From assembly GCA_004010935.1 (NCBI GenBank), contig CP026511.1, positions 4,464,001-4,528,000 of the forward strand: DNA of 64,000 bases, read 5' to 3'. The notes below the pieces were generated by a model. That model saw nothing but the letters and a program-made list of their open reading frames with translations. It did not search any database and had not been told where the DNA came from. The position numbers and the translations under genes were made by a program. This document shows, piece by piece, positions 36,556-46,624 of the stretch. The stretch comes from Pseudomonadaceae bacterium SI-3 (GTDB lineage Bacteria; Pseudomonadota; Gammaproteobacteria; Pseudomonadales; Pseudomonadaceae). Positions within the stretch are counted from its first letter, which is position 1, and each line of letters opens with the position of its first letter.

Positions 36556-37148
36556 TACAGGCAACCCTTGGTCGACGGCATCTGCCCAGCCATGCGCTCA
36601 TCCAGCGTCACTGCCATGCGCAGCGCGCGGCCGAAGGCCTTGAACACGGTTTCGATCTGATGGTGGGTGTTGTGCCCGCGCAGATTGTCGATGTGCAGGG
36701 TGACCAAGGCGTGGTTGACGAAGCCCTGGAAAAATTCCTGAAACAGATCGACATCGAAGCCGCCAACCGTGGCGCGGGTGTAGGGAACATGCATCTGCAG
36801 CCCTGGGCGCCCGGAAAAGTCGATGACGACCCGCGACAGCGCCTCATCGAGAGGAACGTAGGAATGCCCGTAACGGGTCATGCCTTTTTTGTCGCCAACG
36901 GCCTTGGCAAACGCCTGGCCGAGGGTGATGCCGACGTCTTCCACGGTGTGGTGATCGTCGATATGCAGATCGCCCTGGCATTCGATGTCCAGATCGATCA
37001 ATCCGTGACGGGCGATCTGATCGAGCATGTGCTCGAGAAATGGCACGCCGATGGCGAAGCGGCTCTTGCCGGTGCCGTCCAGGTTGATGGTGGCCTTGAC
37101 CTGGGTTTCCAGGGTGTTGCGCTCTACGCAAGCCGTACGTTCGGACAT
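36555..37148 (-). CDS. hisB: HisB, imidazoleglycerol-phosphate dehydratase
   Basis: Dehydrates IGP to imidazole acetol phosphate with Mn2+. The 197-residue monofunctional form has the metal motifs [15 protein letters not shown] near residue 68 and [11 protein letters not shown] near residue 165, plus [20 protein letters not shown] near 22. First gene of hisB-hisH-DUF2164-hisA-hisF. Start is the ATG at 37148, not the TTG one codon earlier. Confidence 0.97.
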   Translation of the reverse strand: MSERTACVERNTLETQVKATINLDGTGKSRFAIGVPFLEHMLDQIARHGLIDLDIECQGDLHIDDHHTVEDVGITLGQAFAKAVGDKKGMTRYGHSYVPLDEALSRVVIDFSGRPGLQMHVPYTRATVGGFDVDLFQEFFQGFVNHALVTLHIDNLRGHNTHHQIETVFKAFGRALRMAVTLDERMAGQMPSTKGCL

Positions 37149-37321
37149 CAACAGCTCCGCTGATCGTGGGGCGAAAAATGAGCCGCATTATAGGCCCAAA
37201 CCCACCCTCGTCGATACGCGCCCAGTGGCTCGGCTGCTACAGCCAGTCGCCGGCAGCTGTCGTGCGCCGGTAAGCCGGCACGGTTATGCTGCGGACATCC
37301 AAATCAGCACCGCAGGTCACC

Positions 37322-37720
37322 ATGCCCGTATCAGTTGAAGCCGTAACCGAGCCCAGCCAGCAAGACCGCACCGATCTGGTGAAAATTTTTGCCGATGCAC
37401 CGAGCTGGCTACTCGCGCCCCACGCAGACGCCGCAGCATTGATCGAGGCGGGACTGGCCGATCGCAGCCTTATCGCCGGTCGCTTTAACGACCGCCTGCT
37501 CGGCGCCGCCCTGCTGCAGCGCGACGGGTCCCACTGGTGCCTCTCGCATCTGTGCGTGCGCGAGATCACGCGACGTCGCGGCGTGGGCAGGCGGATCCTC
37601 GAAGAGAGCCAGCGCCTAGCTCGGGAAGCCGGAAAAGAGTTGCATCTGGCGGCACCGGCAGATCACCTAGAAGCTCAAGCATTGGCCGCACGGGCACATT
37701 TGCCGCTGGACTCCATCTAG
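37322..37720 (+). CDS. GNAT acetyltransferase (PanM/PanZ-like)
   Basis: A 132-residue GNAT-fold protein. The core is HWCLSHLCVREITRRRGVG, with the acetyl-CoA pyrophosphate loop RRRGVGRRI, followed by ILEESQRLAREAGKELHL. Size and sequence resemble the PanM/PanZ regulator that activates aspartate decarboxylase maturation, but the assignment is tentative. Divergent from hisB and monocistronic before asmA. Confidence 0.7.
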   Translation: MPVSVEAVTEPSQQDRTDLVKIFADAPSWLLAPHADAAALIEAGLADRSLIAGRFNDRLLGAALLQRDGSHWCLSHLCVREITRRRGVGRRILEESQRLAREAGKELHLAAPADHLEAQALAARAHLPLDSI

Positions 37721-37894
37721 CGATCGATCAGCGTTTCGTCGCGAAGCCGCAACCGACACGGTGCGTGCCAATGCCACCGGCGCGCATAGGAACCCAGGCG
37801 CCGCTAGCCACTCCAACGCCAGCCACGGCAAACAGCCATGGCGCCCGGCGTTATACTCGCTGCTTTTGAAATGCCAAACACAAAGGACCTGTCC

Positions 37895-40117
37895 ATGAAA
37901 TCGCTCGGCAAGATCCTGGGCCTGGTAATCCTCGGGTTGCTGCTCCTTATCGTCGCACTGGGCTTTGCCCTCACGCATTTGTTCGACCCCAACGACTATA
38001 AGGACGAGATCCGAGCACTTGCTCGCGAAAAGGCCGGGCTCGAACTGGACATCGCCGGCGACATCGGCTGGAGCCTGTTCCCCTGGCTGGGCCTGGAATT
38101 GCACGACACCACCCTGGCCAGCGTGCAAACACCCGAACAACCCTTTGCCGACCTGCGAATGCTTGGTCTTTCGGTCCGGGTGCTGCCGTTGCTGAGCCGC
38201 GAAGTGCAGATGAGCGACATCACGCTCAACGGACTCAATCTGACGCTCAACCGCGACGAGAAGGGCCGCGGCAACTGGGAAGGTGTGGGCCGTCCAACCA
38301 CTAGCGAAACGCCACCCGACAATGCAGCAGCGCAACCGGCAGAGCCCTCCACCGACGAACAGCCGTCCGACAACACCAGGCGTCCCCTGCAATTGGACAT
38401 CGACAGCCTGACCATCAGCGATGCAAGGGTGACCTACCATGATGCGCAAAGCGGGCAGCAGTTCAGCGCCGAAGGCATCGAGCTAACCACGGGGGCCATT
38501 CGCGAAGCCACTTCGATTCCGGTCAAGCTCAACGCCTTTTTCGGCAGCAACAAGCCGGTGATGCGCGCTCGCACCGAATTGCAGGGCGCGTTGCGCTTCG
38601 ATACCAAATTGCAGCGCTATCAGCTGGAGGACCTGCGCTTGAGCGGTGAGGCCTCCGGCGAGCCGTTACAGGGCAAGACTCTCTCGTTTAGCGCACAAGG
38701 CCAGCTGCTGGCCGACCTGGCGGCCGACATCGCCGAGTGGACCAGCCTTAAGTTCACCGCCAACCAGTTACGCGGTCTTGGCGAGCTGAAAGCCCGCGAC
38801 CTGCAGAACCAACCGAAGATCAGCGGGGCACTTTCAATTGCGGAATTCAACCTGCGCGAATTCCTCGAGAGTATCGGCCAACAGCTCCCGGCCATGGCCG
38901 ACAACACCGCGCTGGGCAAGGCCGAGTTGGTCACCCGTCTTGCCGGCACCCCGACTAGCCTGACCTTCGAAGAGCTCAATCTGAAGTTGGACGGCAGCAC
39001 CTTCACCGGCCAGATCGCAGTCAGCGATTTCGCCAAGCAATCGTTGCGAGTCGACCTCAGTGGCGACCAGTTCAATCTCGATCGCTACCTCCCCCCACCA
39101 GGAAAGGATGATGCGGCTGCCGCCGCGCGCCAGAGCGAGGTCAAGGCCACCGAAGCGGCTGTGATAGGCAGCGGCACGACTCCGCTGCCTGACAAACCAA
39201 CCCAGCAAGCCTGGAGCAGCGCGACCGTCCTGCCGGTCGGCTCACTGCGCAGCCTGGATACGCGCGTCAATTTGAACATCGACAACCTCACTGCAATGAA
39301 GCTGCCGCTCGATAACTTTGCCCTCAAGGCACGCACTGCGGGCGGGCTGCTGACGCTAGAGCAGTTGCGCGGAGGGCTCTACAACGGCCGACTGGAAGCC
39401 TCGGCAAGCCTCGACGTTCGACCACAGATACCGTTGCTCACTGCCCAGACCCGCATGGCGCACGTCCCGATCGAAGGCCTGCTGCAAAGCCAGGGCGAAC
39501 AGGTGGTGATCAAGGGCTTGCTTAACCTGGACAGCGATCTACGCACTCAGGGCAACAGCCAGCAAGCCTGGATCGACAACCTCAACGGCAAGATCGGCTT
39601 CATCATCGACAACGGCGTCCTCGTCGACGCCAACCTCGAGCAGCAGCTCTGCCGCGCCATCGCCACCCTCAATCGCAAGCCGCTTAGCAGCGAGCCGCGC
39701 GGCAAGGACACGCCGTTCCGCGAATTGAAAGGCAACCTCACCCTACGCAATGGCGTCGCCAGCAACCCGGACCTGAAAGTCAGCATTCCCGGCCTCACGG
39801 TAAACGGCAACGGCGATGTGGACCTGCGCGTACTCGGCATGGACTACCGCGTCGGCATCGTCATCGAGGGCGACAAGGGCGAGATGCCAGACCCGGCCTG
39901 TGCGGTCAACGAGCGTTACGTCGGTATCGAATGGCCGCTGCGCTGCCGCGGGCCTTTGGAACTGGGCGCCAAGGCCTGTCGATTCGACAATGACCGCCTC
40001 GGCAAAATCGCCGCCCGACTAGCGGGTGACAAGCTCAACCAGACCATCGAAGAGAAGCTGGGCGACAAAGTCAGTCCTGAACTTAAGGACGCACTGAAAG
40101 GCCTGTTCAATCGATGA
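37895..40117 (+). CDS. AsmA family envelope protein
   Basis: A 740-residue protein with one N-terminal membrane anchor (residues 8-31, [20 protein letters not shown]) and a large periplasmic AsmA region: [22 protein letters not shown] in the N-terminal part and AsmA C-terminal segment [23 protein letters not shown] near residue 580. AsmA-like proteins are implicated in lipid transfer between inner and outer membranes. Stop overlaps mutY ATG (ATGA). Starts at the ATG behind AAAGGA; the 19-codon upstream extension is rejected. Confidence 0.9.
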   Translation: MKSLGKILGLVILGLLLLIVALGFALTHLFDPNDYKDEIRALAREKAGLELDIAGDIGWSLFPWLGLELHDTTLASVQTPEQPFADLRMLGLSVRVLPLLSREVQMSDITLNGLNLTLNRDEKGRGNWEGVGRPTTSETPPDNAAAQPAEPSTDEQPSDNTRRPLQLDIDSLTISDARVTYHDAQSGQQFSAEGIELTTGAIREATSIPVKLNAFFGSNKPVMRARTELQGALRFDTKLQRYQLEDLRLSGEASGEPLQGKTLSFSAQGQLLADLAADIAEWTSLKFTANQLRGLGELKARDLQNQPKISGALSIAEFNLREFLESIGQQLPAMADNTALGKAELVTRLAGTPTSLTFEELNLKLDGSTFTGQIAVSDFAKQSLRVDLSGDQFNLDRYLPPPGKDDAAAAARQSEVKATEAAVIGSGTTPLPDKPTQQAWSSATVLPVGSLRSLDTRVNLNIDNLTAMKLPLDNFALKARTAGGLLTLEQLRGGLYNGRLEASASLDVRPQIPLLTAQTRMAHVPIEGLLQSQGEQVVIKGLLNLDSDLRTQGNSQQAWIDNLNGKIGFIIDNGVLVDANLEQQLCRAIATLNRKPLSSEPRGKDTPFRELKGNLTLRNGVASNPDLKVSIPGLTVNGNGDVDLRVLGMDYRVGIVIEGDKGEMPDPACAVNERYVGIEWPLRCRGPLELGAKACRFDNDRLGKIAARLAGDKLNQTIEEKLGDKVSPELKDALKGLFNR

Positions 40118-41196
40118 CATCACAAGCACTGGGCGACGAGCAGTTCGGCGCTGCCGTTCTCGACTGGTACGACCGCCACGGGCGCAAGGATCTGCCCTGG
40201 CAGCAAGGCATCACGCCCTACCGCGTGTGGGTATCGGAGATCATGCTGCAGCAGACGCAGGTCAGCACCGTGCTTGGCTACTTCGATCGCTTCATGGATG
40301 CGCTGCCGACGGTCGAGGCACTGGCTAATGCCGACGAAGATGAAGTACTGCACCTGTGGACCGGGCTCGGTTACTACAGCCGCGCGCGCAACCTGCACAA
40401 GACTGCCAAGCTGATCGTCGGCAAGCACGGCGGTGAATTTCCTCGAGACGTGGAACAGCTGTCCGAACTGCCGGGCATTGGACGCTCCACTGCCGGAGCC
40501 ATTGCCAGCCTGAGCATGGGCCTGCGGGCACCGATTCTGGACGGCAACGTCAAGCGCGTCCTGGCACGTTATGTCGCCCAGCAGGGCTACCCCGGCGAAC
40601 CGAAAGTCGCCAAGCAACTCTGGGAAGTGGCCGAACGGCTGACCCCGCAGAACCGGGTCAACCACTACACACAGGCGATGATGGATCTGGGCGCCACACT
40701 CTGCACGCGCAGCAAACCCAGCTGCCTGCTCTGCCCGCTGAAGGCAGGCTGCCGCGCTCATCTGCTGGGCCGGGAAACCGAATTCCCGGTGCCTAAACCT
40801 CGCAAAGCTTTGCCACAGAAGCGCACCCTAATGCCCTTGTTGGCCAATCCCGATGGCGCGATCCTGCTTTACCGTCGCCCATCGACGGGTCTCTGGGGCG
40901 GGCTCTGGAGCCTGCCGGAGCTGGACGACCTAGCAGCGCTCGACCCGCTCGCCCAACGCCACGCCCTACAACTTCAAGAGCGTCGCGAGTTGCCGGGCCT
41001 GACCCACACCTTCAGCCACTTCCAACTAGCCATTGAGCCTTGGCTGATCAGGGTCAAGTCCGAGGCCCACGCCGTGGCCGAGCCAGACTGGCTCTGGTAT
41101 AACCTCGCCACCCCGCCGCGACTGGGGCTTGCCGCCCCGGTAAAGACGCTGCTCAAGCGCGCCGCTGCCGAATTGAACGCAGGAGAGATGTCATGA
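40114..41196 (+). CDS. mutY: MutY, adenine DNA glycosylase
   Basis: Removes adenine opposite 8-oxoguanine. The 360-residue protein has [27 protein letters not shown] (quoted in part), the helix-hairpin-helix and catalytic Asp region [15 protein letters not shown], and the iron-sulfur cluster cysteines in [17 protein letters not shown] near residue 190. The C-terminal domain ([12 protein letters not shown]) recognises 8-oxoG. Couples to asmA upstream and to yggX downstream by ATGA overlaps. Confidence 0.97.
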   Translation: MTSQALGDEQFGAAVLDWYDRHGRKDLPWQQGITPYRVWVSEIMLQQTQVSTVLGYFDRFMDALPTVEALANADEDEVLHLWTGLGYYSRARNLHKTAKLIVGKHGGEFPRDVEQLSELPGIGRSTAGAIASLSMGLRAPILDGNVKRVLARYVAQQGYPGEPKVAKQLWEVAERLTPQNRVNHYTQAMMDLGATLCTRSKPSCLLCPLKAGCRAHLLGRETEFPVPKPRKALPQKRTLMPLLANPDGAILLYRRPSTGLWGGLWSLPELDDLAALDPLAQRHALQLQERRELPGLTHTFSHFQLAIEPWLIRVKSEAHAVAEPDWLWYNLATPPRLGLAAPVKTLLKRAAAELNAGEMS

Positions 41197-41465
41197 CCCG
41201 CACCGTGAACTGCCGCAAGTACAAAGAAGAACTCCCCGGCCTAGAGCGCCCACCCTACCCTGGCGCCAAGGGCGAAGACATCTATAACAACGTATCGAAA
41301 AAGGCCTGGGACGATTGGCAGAAGCATCAAACCATGCTGATCAACGAACGCCGGCTGAACATGATGAACGCCGAAGACCGCAAATTCTTGCAAACCGAGA
41401 TGGACAAATTTCTTTCGGGCGAAGAGTACGCACAGGCCGAAGGCTACGTCCCGCCAAGTGAATGA
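41193..41465 (+). CDS. yggX: YggX, oxidative-stress/Fe-S protecting protein
   Basis: A 90-residue YggX family protein with [18 protein letters not shown] at the N-terminus and [20 protein letters not shown] (partly quoted). It is linked to iron trafficking and Fe-S repair in enteric bacteria. Four-base overlap with mutY (ATGA), the conserved mutY-yggX pair, which fits repair of the MutY cluster. Confidence 0.95.
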   Translation: MTRTVNCRKYKEELPGLERPPYPGAKGEDIYNNVSKKAWDDWQKHQTMLINERRLNMMNAEDRKFLQTEMDKFLSGEEYAQAEGYVPPSE

Positions 41466-41586
41466 TGGCGGGGATGGGCGACACGCTCAGCGACGTCCTA
41501 CCCAACCCAGGCCAACCGTTTTAAACCACAAACGCCGGCATTCATCGCTAAATGCCCGTTCTTGCTAAATATTTCCAAAGCCGCGC

Positions 41587-41615
41587 TTGACAGACAAAAG
41601 CCAAATCCGTCTAAT
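41587..41615 (+). promoter_or_regulatory. Sigma-70 promoter of tRNA-Phe
   Basis: TTGACA (41587-41592), a 17-base spacer and TCTAAT (41610-41615), one mismatch from consensus -10. Predicted start near 41622, about five bases before the tRNA. Confidence 0.88.
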
Positions 41616-41626
41616 AGCGCCCCGTT

Positions 41627-41702
41627 GCCCAGGTAGCTCAGTCGGTAGAGCAGGGGATTGAAAATCCCCGTGTCGGCGGTTCGATTCCGTCCCTGGGCAC
41701 CA
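41627..41702 (+). tRNA. tRNA-Phe (GAA)
   Basis: A 76-base cloverleaf. Acceptor gcccagg pairs with cctgggc, the D arm is gctc agtcggtaga gc-type, the anticodon arm is ggggA TTGAAAA tcccc with anticodon GAA, and the T arm is ggcgg ttcgatt ccgtc. CCA is encoded. It is the upstream boundary of the more variable region that follows. Confidence 0.97.
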
Positions 41703-41747
41703 TCTATTAATTTCAGGTGGTGCCAAAACCACCCGAAAGCCCACAAG

Positions 41748-41771
41748 AAGCCCGCCTAGTGCGGGCTTTTT
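41748..41771 (+). terminator. Terminator after tRNA-Phe
   Basis: Perfect eight-base stem aagcccgc (41748-41755) / gcgggctt (41761-41768), five-base loop, followed by TTTTTG. A good factor-independent terminator 46 bases after the tRNA. Confidence 0.9.
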
Positions 41772-41949
41772 GTTGCCCAAAAAACTTGCCCATCCATCAG
41801 CCCTCAATCCCAGCGGCACTTGGCCTGATTCAGTTCACGGTTCGTCATTTGCGAACGTAACTCCGGCTTGTTCATGAGACATGGCTCCGGTTCGGCAACC
41901 AATCCGACTGTTACGCTCCCGCGCCCGCCCGACCCCTACGGATGCCGTG

Positions 41950-42429
41950 ATGCTGCGCGCTTTAGTAACTTCTTTGCTCTTTTCAGCCCTGCCTGCATTT
42001 GCGGCGTCGTTCGATTGCCGAGTGACAGGTATTGCAAATGGCGACACCTTCAGCTGCCTTGATGCTTCAGGTGAGCATGTCAGGGTGAAGTTAGCCGAGA
42101 TCGATACCCCGGAGCTCCAACAACCTTATGGGAGCCAGGCGCGCCAAGCACTTGCCAGTTATATCTTCGGCAAAACCGTGACGCTGACAGCTAAGGGTCG
42201 CGACGATGCCGGACGGACATTGGCGCGGGTGAGGGCCGGTGACAGTGAGATCAATTCCGAATTGGTCAGGACTGGAAATGCATGGGCCAACCGCGGCCAC
42301 CTGGATGACCGGGCGCTTCTCAATCTGGAGGCAGTCGCGCGCGAGCTTGGGCGGGGCCTGTGGTCGTTACCCAAAGCGGATCAGCTGCCTCCATGGGAAT
42401 GGCGCGAGCAGCAACGCAGAAGCCGCTGA
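41950..42429 (+). CDS. Secreted thermonuclease (SNase-like)
   Basis: A 159-residue staphylococcal-nuclease-like protein with signal peptide MLRALVTSLLFSALPAFA. It has the fold motifs VTGIANGDTFSCLD, VKLAEIDTPELQQPYGSQAR (catalytic region with Asp and Glu), and GRTLARVRAG. The Arg normally seen in VRLxGIDAPE is Lys here (VKLAEIDTPE); other catalytic Arg and Asp candidates remain. Exported DNA/RNA degradation is likely. The ATG at 41950 is preceded one codon earlier by GTG, and a 23-codon upstream extension is discounted because of the signal peptide. Confidence 0.85.
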   Translation: MLRALVTSLLFSALPAFAASFDCRVTGIANGDTFSCLDASGEHVRVKLAEIDTPELQQPYGSQARQALASYIFGKTVTLTAKGRDDAGRTLARVRAGDSEINSELVRTGNAWANRGHLDDRALLNLEAVARELGRGLWSLPKADQLPPWEWREQQRRSR

Positions 42430-42497
42430 TACGAATCGCTCATAACTGACCGGCGTAACAGCCAGCGCACAGCGCAAACAACTAGCAACACAATCTT

Positions 42498-42516
42498 AAT
42501 GCAAGTCATTTGCATT
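42498..42516 (+). promoter_or_regulatory. Fur box upstream of the TonB receptor
   Basis: Nineteen-base near-palindrome aatgcaagtcatttgcatt, centred about 60 bases before the receptor ATG. It matches 14 of 19 positions of aatgagaatcattctcatt, a common form of the Pseudomonas Fur site. Iron-repressed expression of the operon is the expected consequence. Confidence 0.75.
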
Positions 42517-42567
42517 TAGTTTAACTTCTCGCTCCCCACGAAAAACACCAACATCGGGAGCCTTCAC

Positions 42568-44700
42568 GTGTTTCGCAAAACCTGTCTGTGTCTGTCTGTA
42601 TCCCTAGCGACTCTTTCGTTCTCGTCGATGCCTGCGCTGGCCGATGAAGCCACCGAGCTGGAAGCTGTCACCATCAGTGCGACACGTGCCAGAAGCGAAG
42701 CTGGAAAGACGCCGCAAAAGATCACTGTGATCAATCGCGAGCAGATCGAACAGCAGCTGGCGATCACCTCGGACCACGGCGCAGTACTGAGCAACCTGAT
42801 TCCCTCCTACTCGCCGAGCCGCCAGAAGATGAGCAGCGCGGGCGAAACCTTTCGTGGCCGCTCGGCGCTGATCCTAATCGATGGCGTACCGCAATCGACG
42901 CCTCTGCGTGACAGTCAGCGTGACGGCTACACCATTGATCTTTCGATGGTAGAACGCATCGAGGTGATTCACGGCGCCAGTGCCGAGCATGGTCTCGGCG
43001 CCACCGGCGGCATCATCAACTACGTTACCCGTCGCCCAGAAAGCGGAACGTTGCGCCAGCACGCCGGGATCAGCTTCACCGCGCCTACCGATTACGAGTC
43101 AGAAGGGCTTGGCTACAAGCTGGACTATCGGGTCGAGGGCACACAGGGCAACTTTGACTATCTGGTTGGCACCAGCTGGCAGACCCAGGGGATGTTCTAC
43201 GACGCGAATGGCGACCTGATCGGCGTCGACGATACCCAGGGCGACGTGATGGATTCCACCAGCACCGACCTGTTGGTCAAGCTCGGCTACTGGCTCGACG
43301 ACAACCAGAACATCGGCCTGATGGTCAATCGCTACGAGGTCGAAGGCGAGCACGAATACGTCAACGTGCCCGGCAATGCCGATGCCGGTATTCCCGCGAC
43401 CTCGCGCAAGGGCGATCCTCAGGGCGAGGCGCCACAGAACGAAGTGCTAGCCACCAGTCTCTCCTACAAACATGCCGATCTGTACGGCAACGAGCTGGGC
43501 CTGCAGTTATATACCCAGCGCTTCCGCGCACGTTTCGGCGGTGGCACCAACGGCACCTTTCAGGACGCCGGCATCGCACCGGTCGGCACGCTGTTCGACC
43601 AATCACAGAACGAGTCGGACAAGATCGGCGGCAAGCTGACGCTCAGCCGTGACGGCCTGCTCGACAACCACCTGATGCTCACCGGCGGTCTCGACGTGCT
43701 GCAAGACACCACCAGCCAGCAACTGATCCTGACCGATCGCGAGTGGGTGCCGGAAACCGTTTTTCGCAACTATGCCCCCTTCCTCCAGGCGGAAATCAGG
43801 GCGCTGGAAGACCTGACCCTTTTCGCCGGGGTTCGCCACGAGTTCGCGGATCTGGATGTGGACAGCTTCAGCACCATCGCCTCAACCAACCCAGGCCTCG
43901 GAGGTGTGGATGTTGAAGGCGGCAATCCGACCTTCGAAGAAACCCTCTACAACGCGGGTTTGGTCTGGCAGATAACCGACTGGGTCCAGCTGTTCGGCAA
44001 CTACTCCGAAGGGTTCGGCATGCCGGATGTGGGCCGCGTATTGCGTGGCATCGGCACGCCGGGCACAAGCGTCGACAACTTTCTCGACCTGCAACCAGTG
44101 GTCACTGAAAACCGCGAGATCGGCTTTCGCCTGAACCATGGTCCGTTCGATGCAGAGATCAGCTCCTACGAGTCCGACGCCGAGCTCGGATCGCGTCTGG
44201 ACAGCGTGGGCGGGGTTTACCAGATTCGGCGCGAGCGCACCGAAATCGACGGCGTCGAATTCACCGGCGGTTGGCAGGTCAACGACGCGCATCGCCTGAA
44301 GCTGATGTACGCCCAGGTCGATGGCCGTTCCGATACCGATGGCGACGGCAAGGTCGATACCGACCTCAACGGCGCCAACATCTCCCCGGACCGTTACGGC
44401 GCCAGCTGGCAGGCCAACTGGACCGACGAGCTGCATAGCCTGCTGCAGGCAAACCATTACGCCAGCCGCGATTTCGACACGCCCGGCCTGGAGTTCGAGG
44501 GCTACACGCTGGTTGATGCCTACGTGGGCTATCGTCTGCCGCTCGGCGAAGTCAGCTTAGGGGTTGAGAACCTGCTTAACCGTGACTATCTGACGTACTA
44601 CTCGCAGGCCGCCAATACCGGTTCGAAAGTCACCCGCAACGGTCGCGTATTCAACGGCCGCGGGCGCACCCTCACGCTCGGATACCAAGTCAGTTTCTAA
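42568..44700 (+). CDS. TonB-dependent siderophore receptor
   Basis: Outer-membrane receptor of 710 residues with a signal peptide ending near ALA (residue 26), TonB box ELEAVTISAT, a plug domain (about residues 45-160, FRGRSALILIDGVPQ and GATGGIINYVTRRPESG in part) and a 22-strand barrel. The last residues (LTLGYQVSF) end in Phe as expected. An extracellular-loop-like segment near residue 590 reads TDGDGKVDTDLNG, an EF-hand/dockerin-like Asp-rich loop. The siderophore is unknown. Followed by three genes for iron uptake, with a Fur box upstream. Confidence 0.93.
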   Translation: MFRKTCLCLSVSLATLSFSSMPALADEATELEAVTISATRARSEAGKTPQKITVINREQIEQQLAITSDHGAVLSNLIPSYSPSRQKMSSAGETFRGRSALILIDGVPQSTPLRDSQRDGYTIDLSMVERIEVIHGASAEHGLGATGGIINYVTRRPESGTLRQHAGISFTAPTDYESEGLGYKLDYRVEGTQGNFDYLVGTSWQTQGMFYDANGDLIGVDDTQGDVMDSTSTDLLVKLGYWLDDNQNIGLMVNRYEVEGEHEYVNVPGNADAGIPATSRKGDPQGEAPQNEVLATSLSYKHADLYGNELGLQLYTQRFRARFGGGTNGTFQDAGIAPVGTLFDQSQNESDKIGGKLTLSRDGLLDNHLMLTGGLDVLQDTTSQQLILTDREWVPETVFRNYAPFLQAEIRALEDLTLFAGVRHEFADLDVDSFSTIASTNPGLGGVDVEGGNPTFEETLYNAGLVWQITDWVQLFGNYSEGFGMPDVGRVLRGIGTPGTSVDNFLDLQPVVTENREIGFRLNHGPFDAEISSYESDAELGSRLDSVGGVYQIRRERTEIDGVEFTGGWQVNDAHRLKLMYAQVDGRSDTDGDGKVDTDLNGANISPDRYGASWQANWTDELHSLLQANHYASRDFDTPGLEFEGYTLVDAYVGYRLPLGEVSLGVENLLNRDYLTYYSQAANTGSKVTRNGRVFNGRGRTLTLGYQVSF

Positions 44701-44703
44701 GCC

Positions 44704-45045
44704 ATGGGCGCAGCGACGCAGAAGCAAAACGTGAAGACCGCCGCGGACCGCCGGACCGGACGCGGCACGCTGATGCTACGTGTCGTCGCAGCGATTGGTG
44801 GCGGCTATGCCTGCACGGCAGCGCTGGCCTCCGCTGGCGCTCAACTGCTGGTGCTGGCCGGAGGTATGGCGCGCAGCGAAGCGGTGTTCCTGGTCGCCAT
44901 GCTGGGGTTTGTCCTGTACCTCGCATTGCTGCTGTGGAGCTTTACGGAGGCTAGCGTCTGGCGGGTCTGGGCCTGGCTGTCGGTAGGCATCGTGATAGGC
45001 GTGGGGCTGTCTTACGGGCTGGCTCCATCGCTGGTCGAGTACTGA
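44704..45045 (+). CDS. DUF3649 iron-uptake accessory membrane protein
   Basis: A 113-residue protein with three predicted membrane segments (about 24-52, 59-80, 84-108) ending GLAPSLVEY. It fits DUF3649, a family found beside siderophore receptors and PepSY proteins. Begins three bases after the receptor stop and two bases before the PepSY gene. Function is not established; a role in siderophore export or reduction is only an association. Confidence 0.82.
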   Translation: MGAATQKQNVKTAADRRTGRGTLMLRVVAAIGGGYACTAALASAGAQLLVLAGGMARSEAVFLVAMLGFVLYLALLLWSFTEASVWRVWAWLSVGIVIGVGLSYGLAPSLVEY

Positions 45046-45046
45046 G

Positions 45047-46624
45047 ATGGCGCCAGGCAAAGGCTTTCGCCAATCAATGAGCTGGCTGCATACCTGGGCG
45101 GGCGTACTGCTCGGTAGCCTGCTGCTAGCAATCTTCTGGACCGGCTCGCTGTCAGTGTTCGATCGGGAAATCGACCGCTGGATGCAACCCGGTACCCGCC
45201 TGGCGGAACCGCCACCGCAGGTGTCGCTCGATCGGCTGGTTCTGCCACATGCAAAAAACTTGGCCCCCGACGCGCCAGTCTGGACGATTAACCTGCCGAC
45301 CCCACGCGTACCGGTGCTGCAACTCGATTATGAGGACCCGCAGCATGGGCGGGTGCGCCGCTACATCAACCCGCACACCGGCGAGTTGATTGCCGACCAA
45401 GGCAGCTGGGGCGGTACCCGCTTCATCTTCCCGTTCCATTTCAGCCTGCATCTGAACTGGCGCAGCGTCGGCTACTGGCTGGTCGGTGCCGCTGCAATGG
45501 GCATGCTGGTGCTGCTGGTGTCGGGCGTTGTAGCGCACCGAAAGCTGATTGCCGAGTTCTTCACCTTTCGCCCCCGCAAGCGACTGCAGCGCAGCCTGCT
45601 CGATTTGCACAACCTCACCGGCGTAGTGGTACTACCTTTTCATTTCATGATCAGCCTGTCCGGACTGGTCATTTTCTGCCTGATCTACTTTCCCAGCGTC
45701 GCTCAGGCCCTTTACCCGAACGACCAGGCGCAGCTGAAGCTTGAGGCATTAGGCACCTATTCCCGCCCGCCGTCCGGCCTATCCACTGACATCGCGTCGC
45801 TAGACACGATGCTGGCCAGCGCACAGGCGATCTGGACGAGCCAAGGCAAGCCCGGCGGGGCCTATCTGGTCCGCGTCCGGAATCCCTTTGATCGCAACGG
45901 ACATGTCGAGATCCGCCGTGCTCATAGCCAGGCTGTAACGATGAATGCCGACCGGCTGACCTTCGATGTGACCACCGGCGCGCTGCTTCACCAGCACTCG
46001 GCGGCGCCCATCGCCGGGGTTCAACGCTTCCTGACGGGCCTGCATTTCATCCAGTTCGATCACTGGACGCTGCGTTGGCTGTACTTCGCCGGCGGTCTGG
46101 CCGGCTGTGTGCTGATCGGTAGCGGCCTGTTGTTCTGGACCGGCTCGCGGCGGGCCAGGCACGAGCGTCAAGGACGGATTGGGGTGCGCCTGGTCGAAGC
46201 ACTGAGTGTGACGGCGGGCCCCGGGCTAATCATTGCCACCCTGACCTTTTTTGTTGCCAATCGCCTGCTGCCACTGGACGGGCCGGTAACCGGCAATCAG
46301 CGCGCAGTGCTGGAGGGTTGGGTGTTCTTCGTGAGCTGGCTCACGACCATGGCTCACGCCGCGTGGTACCCGGCCCAGGCTTGGCGCCGTCAGTTGCAGG
46401 CCGTCGGCGGATTGGCCATCGCCTGCGTACTGCTGAATGGGCTCACAACCGGCGATCATTTGCTCCATAGCCTGTGGCACGGCAAGGCTGCCATCGCCGG
46501 CATGGACCTGATGCTGCTGGCACTCGCTGGCTCCTGCCTGCTGGCGGCACGACGAATTCGCCTGACCTGTCAGGCACGCCAGTCGAACAGTCCTCCCGAA
46601 CCTGAGGCGCAGCGGCATGCCTGA
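45047..46624 (+). CDS. PepSY-associated TM protein (iron-regulated, PiuB-like)
   Basis: A 525-residue inner-membrane protein with about eight membrane segments: HTWAGVLLGSLLLAIFWTG near residue 11, others near 145, 190, 345, 385, 420, 445 and 480. PepSY-type periplasmic segments lie between them (RRYINPHTGELI near residue 105). PepSY_TM proteins in siderophore operons are thought to help reduce or release ferric siderophores, and conserved His (HTWAG, LHNLTG, PFHF) could ligate heme. Overlaps the next gene by eight bases. Confidence 0.88.
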   Translation: MAPGKGFRQSMSWLHTWAGVLLGSLLLAIFWTGSLSVFDREIDRWMQPGTRLAEPPPQVSLDRLVLPHAKNLAPDAPVWTINLPTPRVPVLQLDYEDPQHGRVRRYINPHTGELIADQGSWGGTRFIFPFHFSLHLNWRSVGYWLVGAAAMGMLVLLVSGVVAHRKLIAEFFTFRPRKRLQRSLLDLHNLTGVVVLPFHFMISLSGLVIFCLIYFPSVAQALYPNDQAQLKLEALGTYSRPPSGLSTDIASLDTMLASAQAIWTSQGKPGGAYLVRVRNPFDRNGHVEIRRAHSQAVTMNADRLTFDVTTGALLHQHSAAPIAGVQRFLTGLHFIQFDHWTLRWLYFAGGLAGCVLIGSGLLFWTGSRRARHERQGRIGVRLVEALSVTAGPGLIIATLTFFVANRLLPLDGPVTGNQRAVLEGWVFFVSWLTTMAHAAWYPAQAWRRQLQAVGGLAIACVLLNGLTTGDHLLHSLWHGKAAIAGMDLMLLALAGSCLLAARRIRLTCQARQSNSPPEPEAQRHA

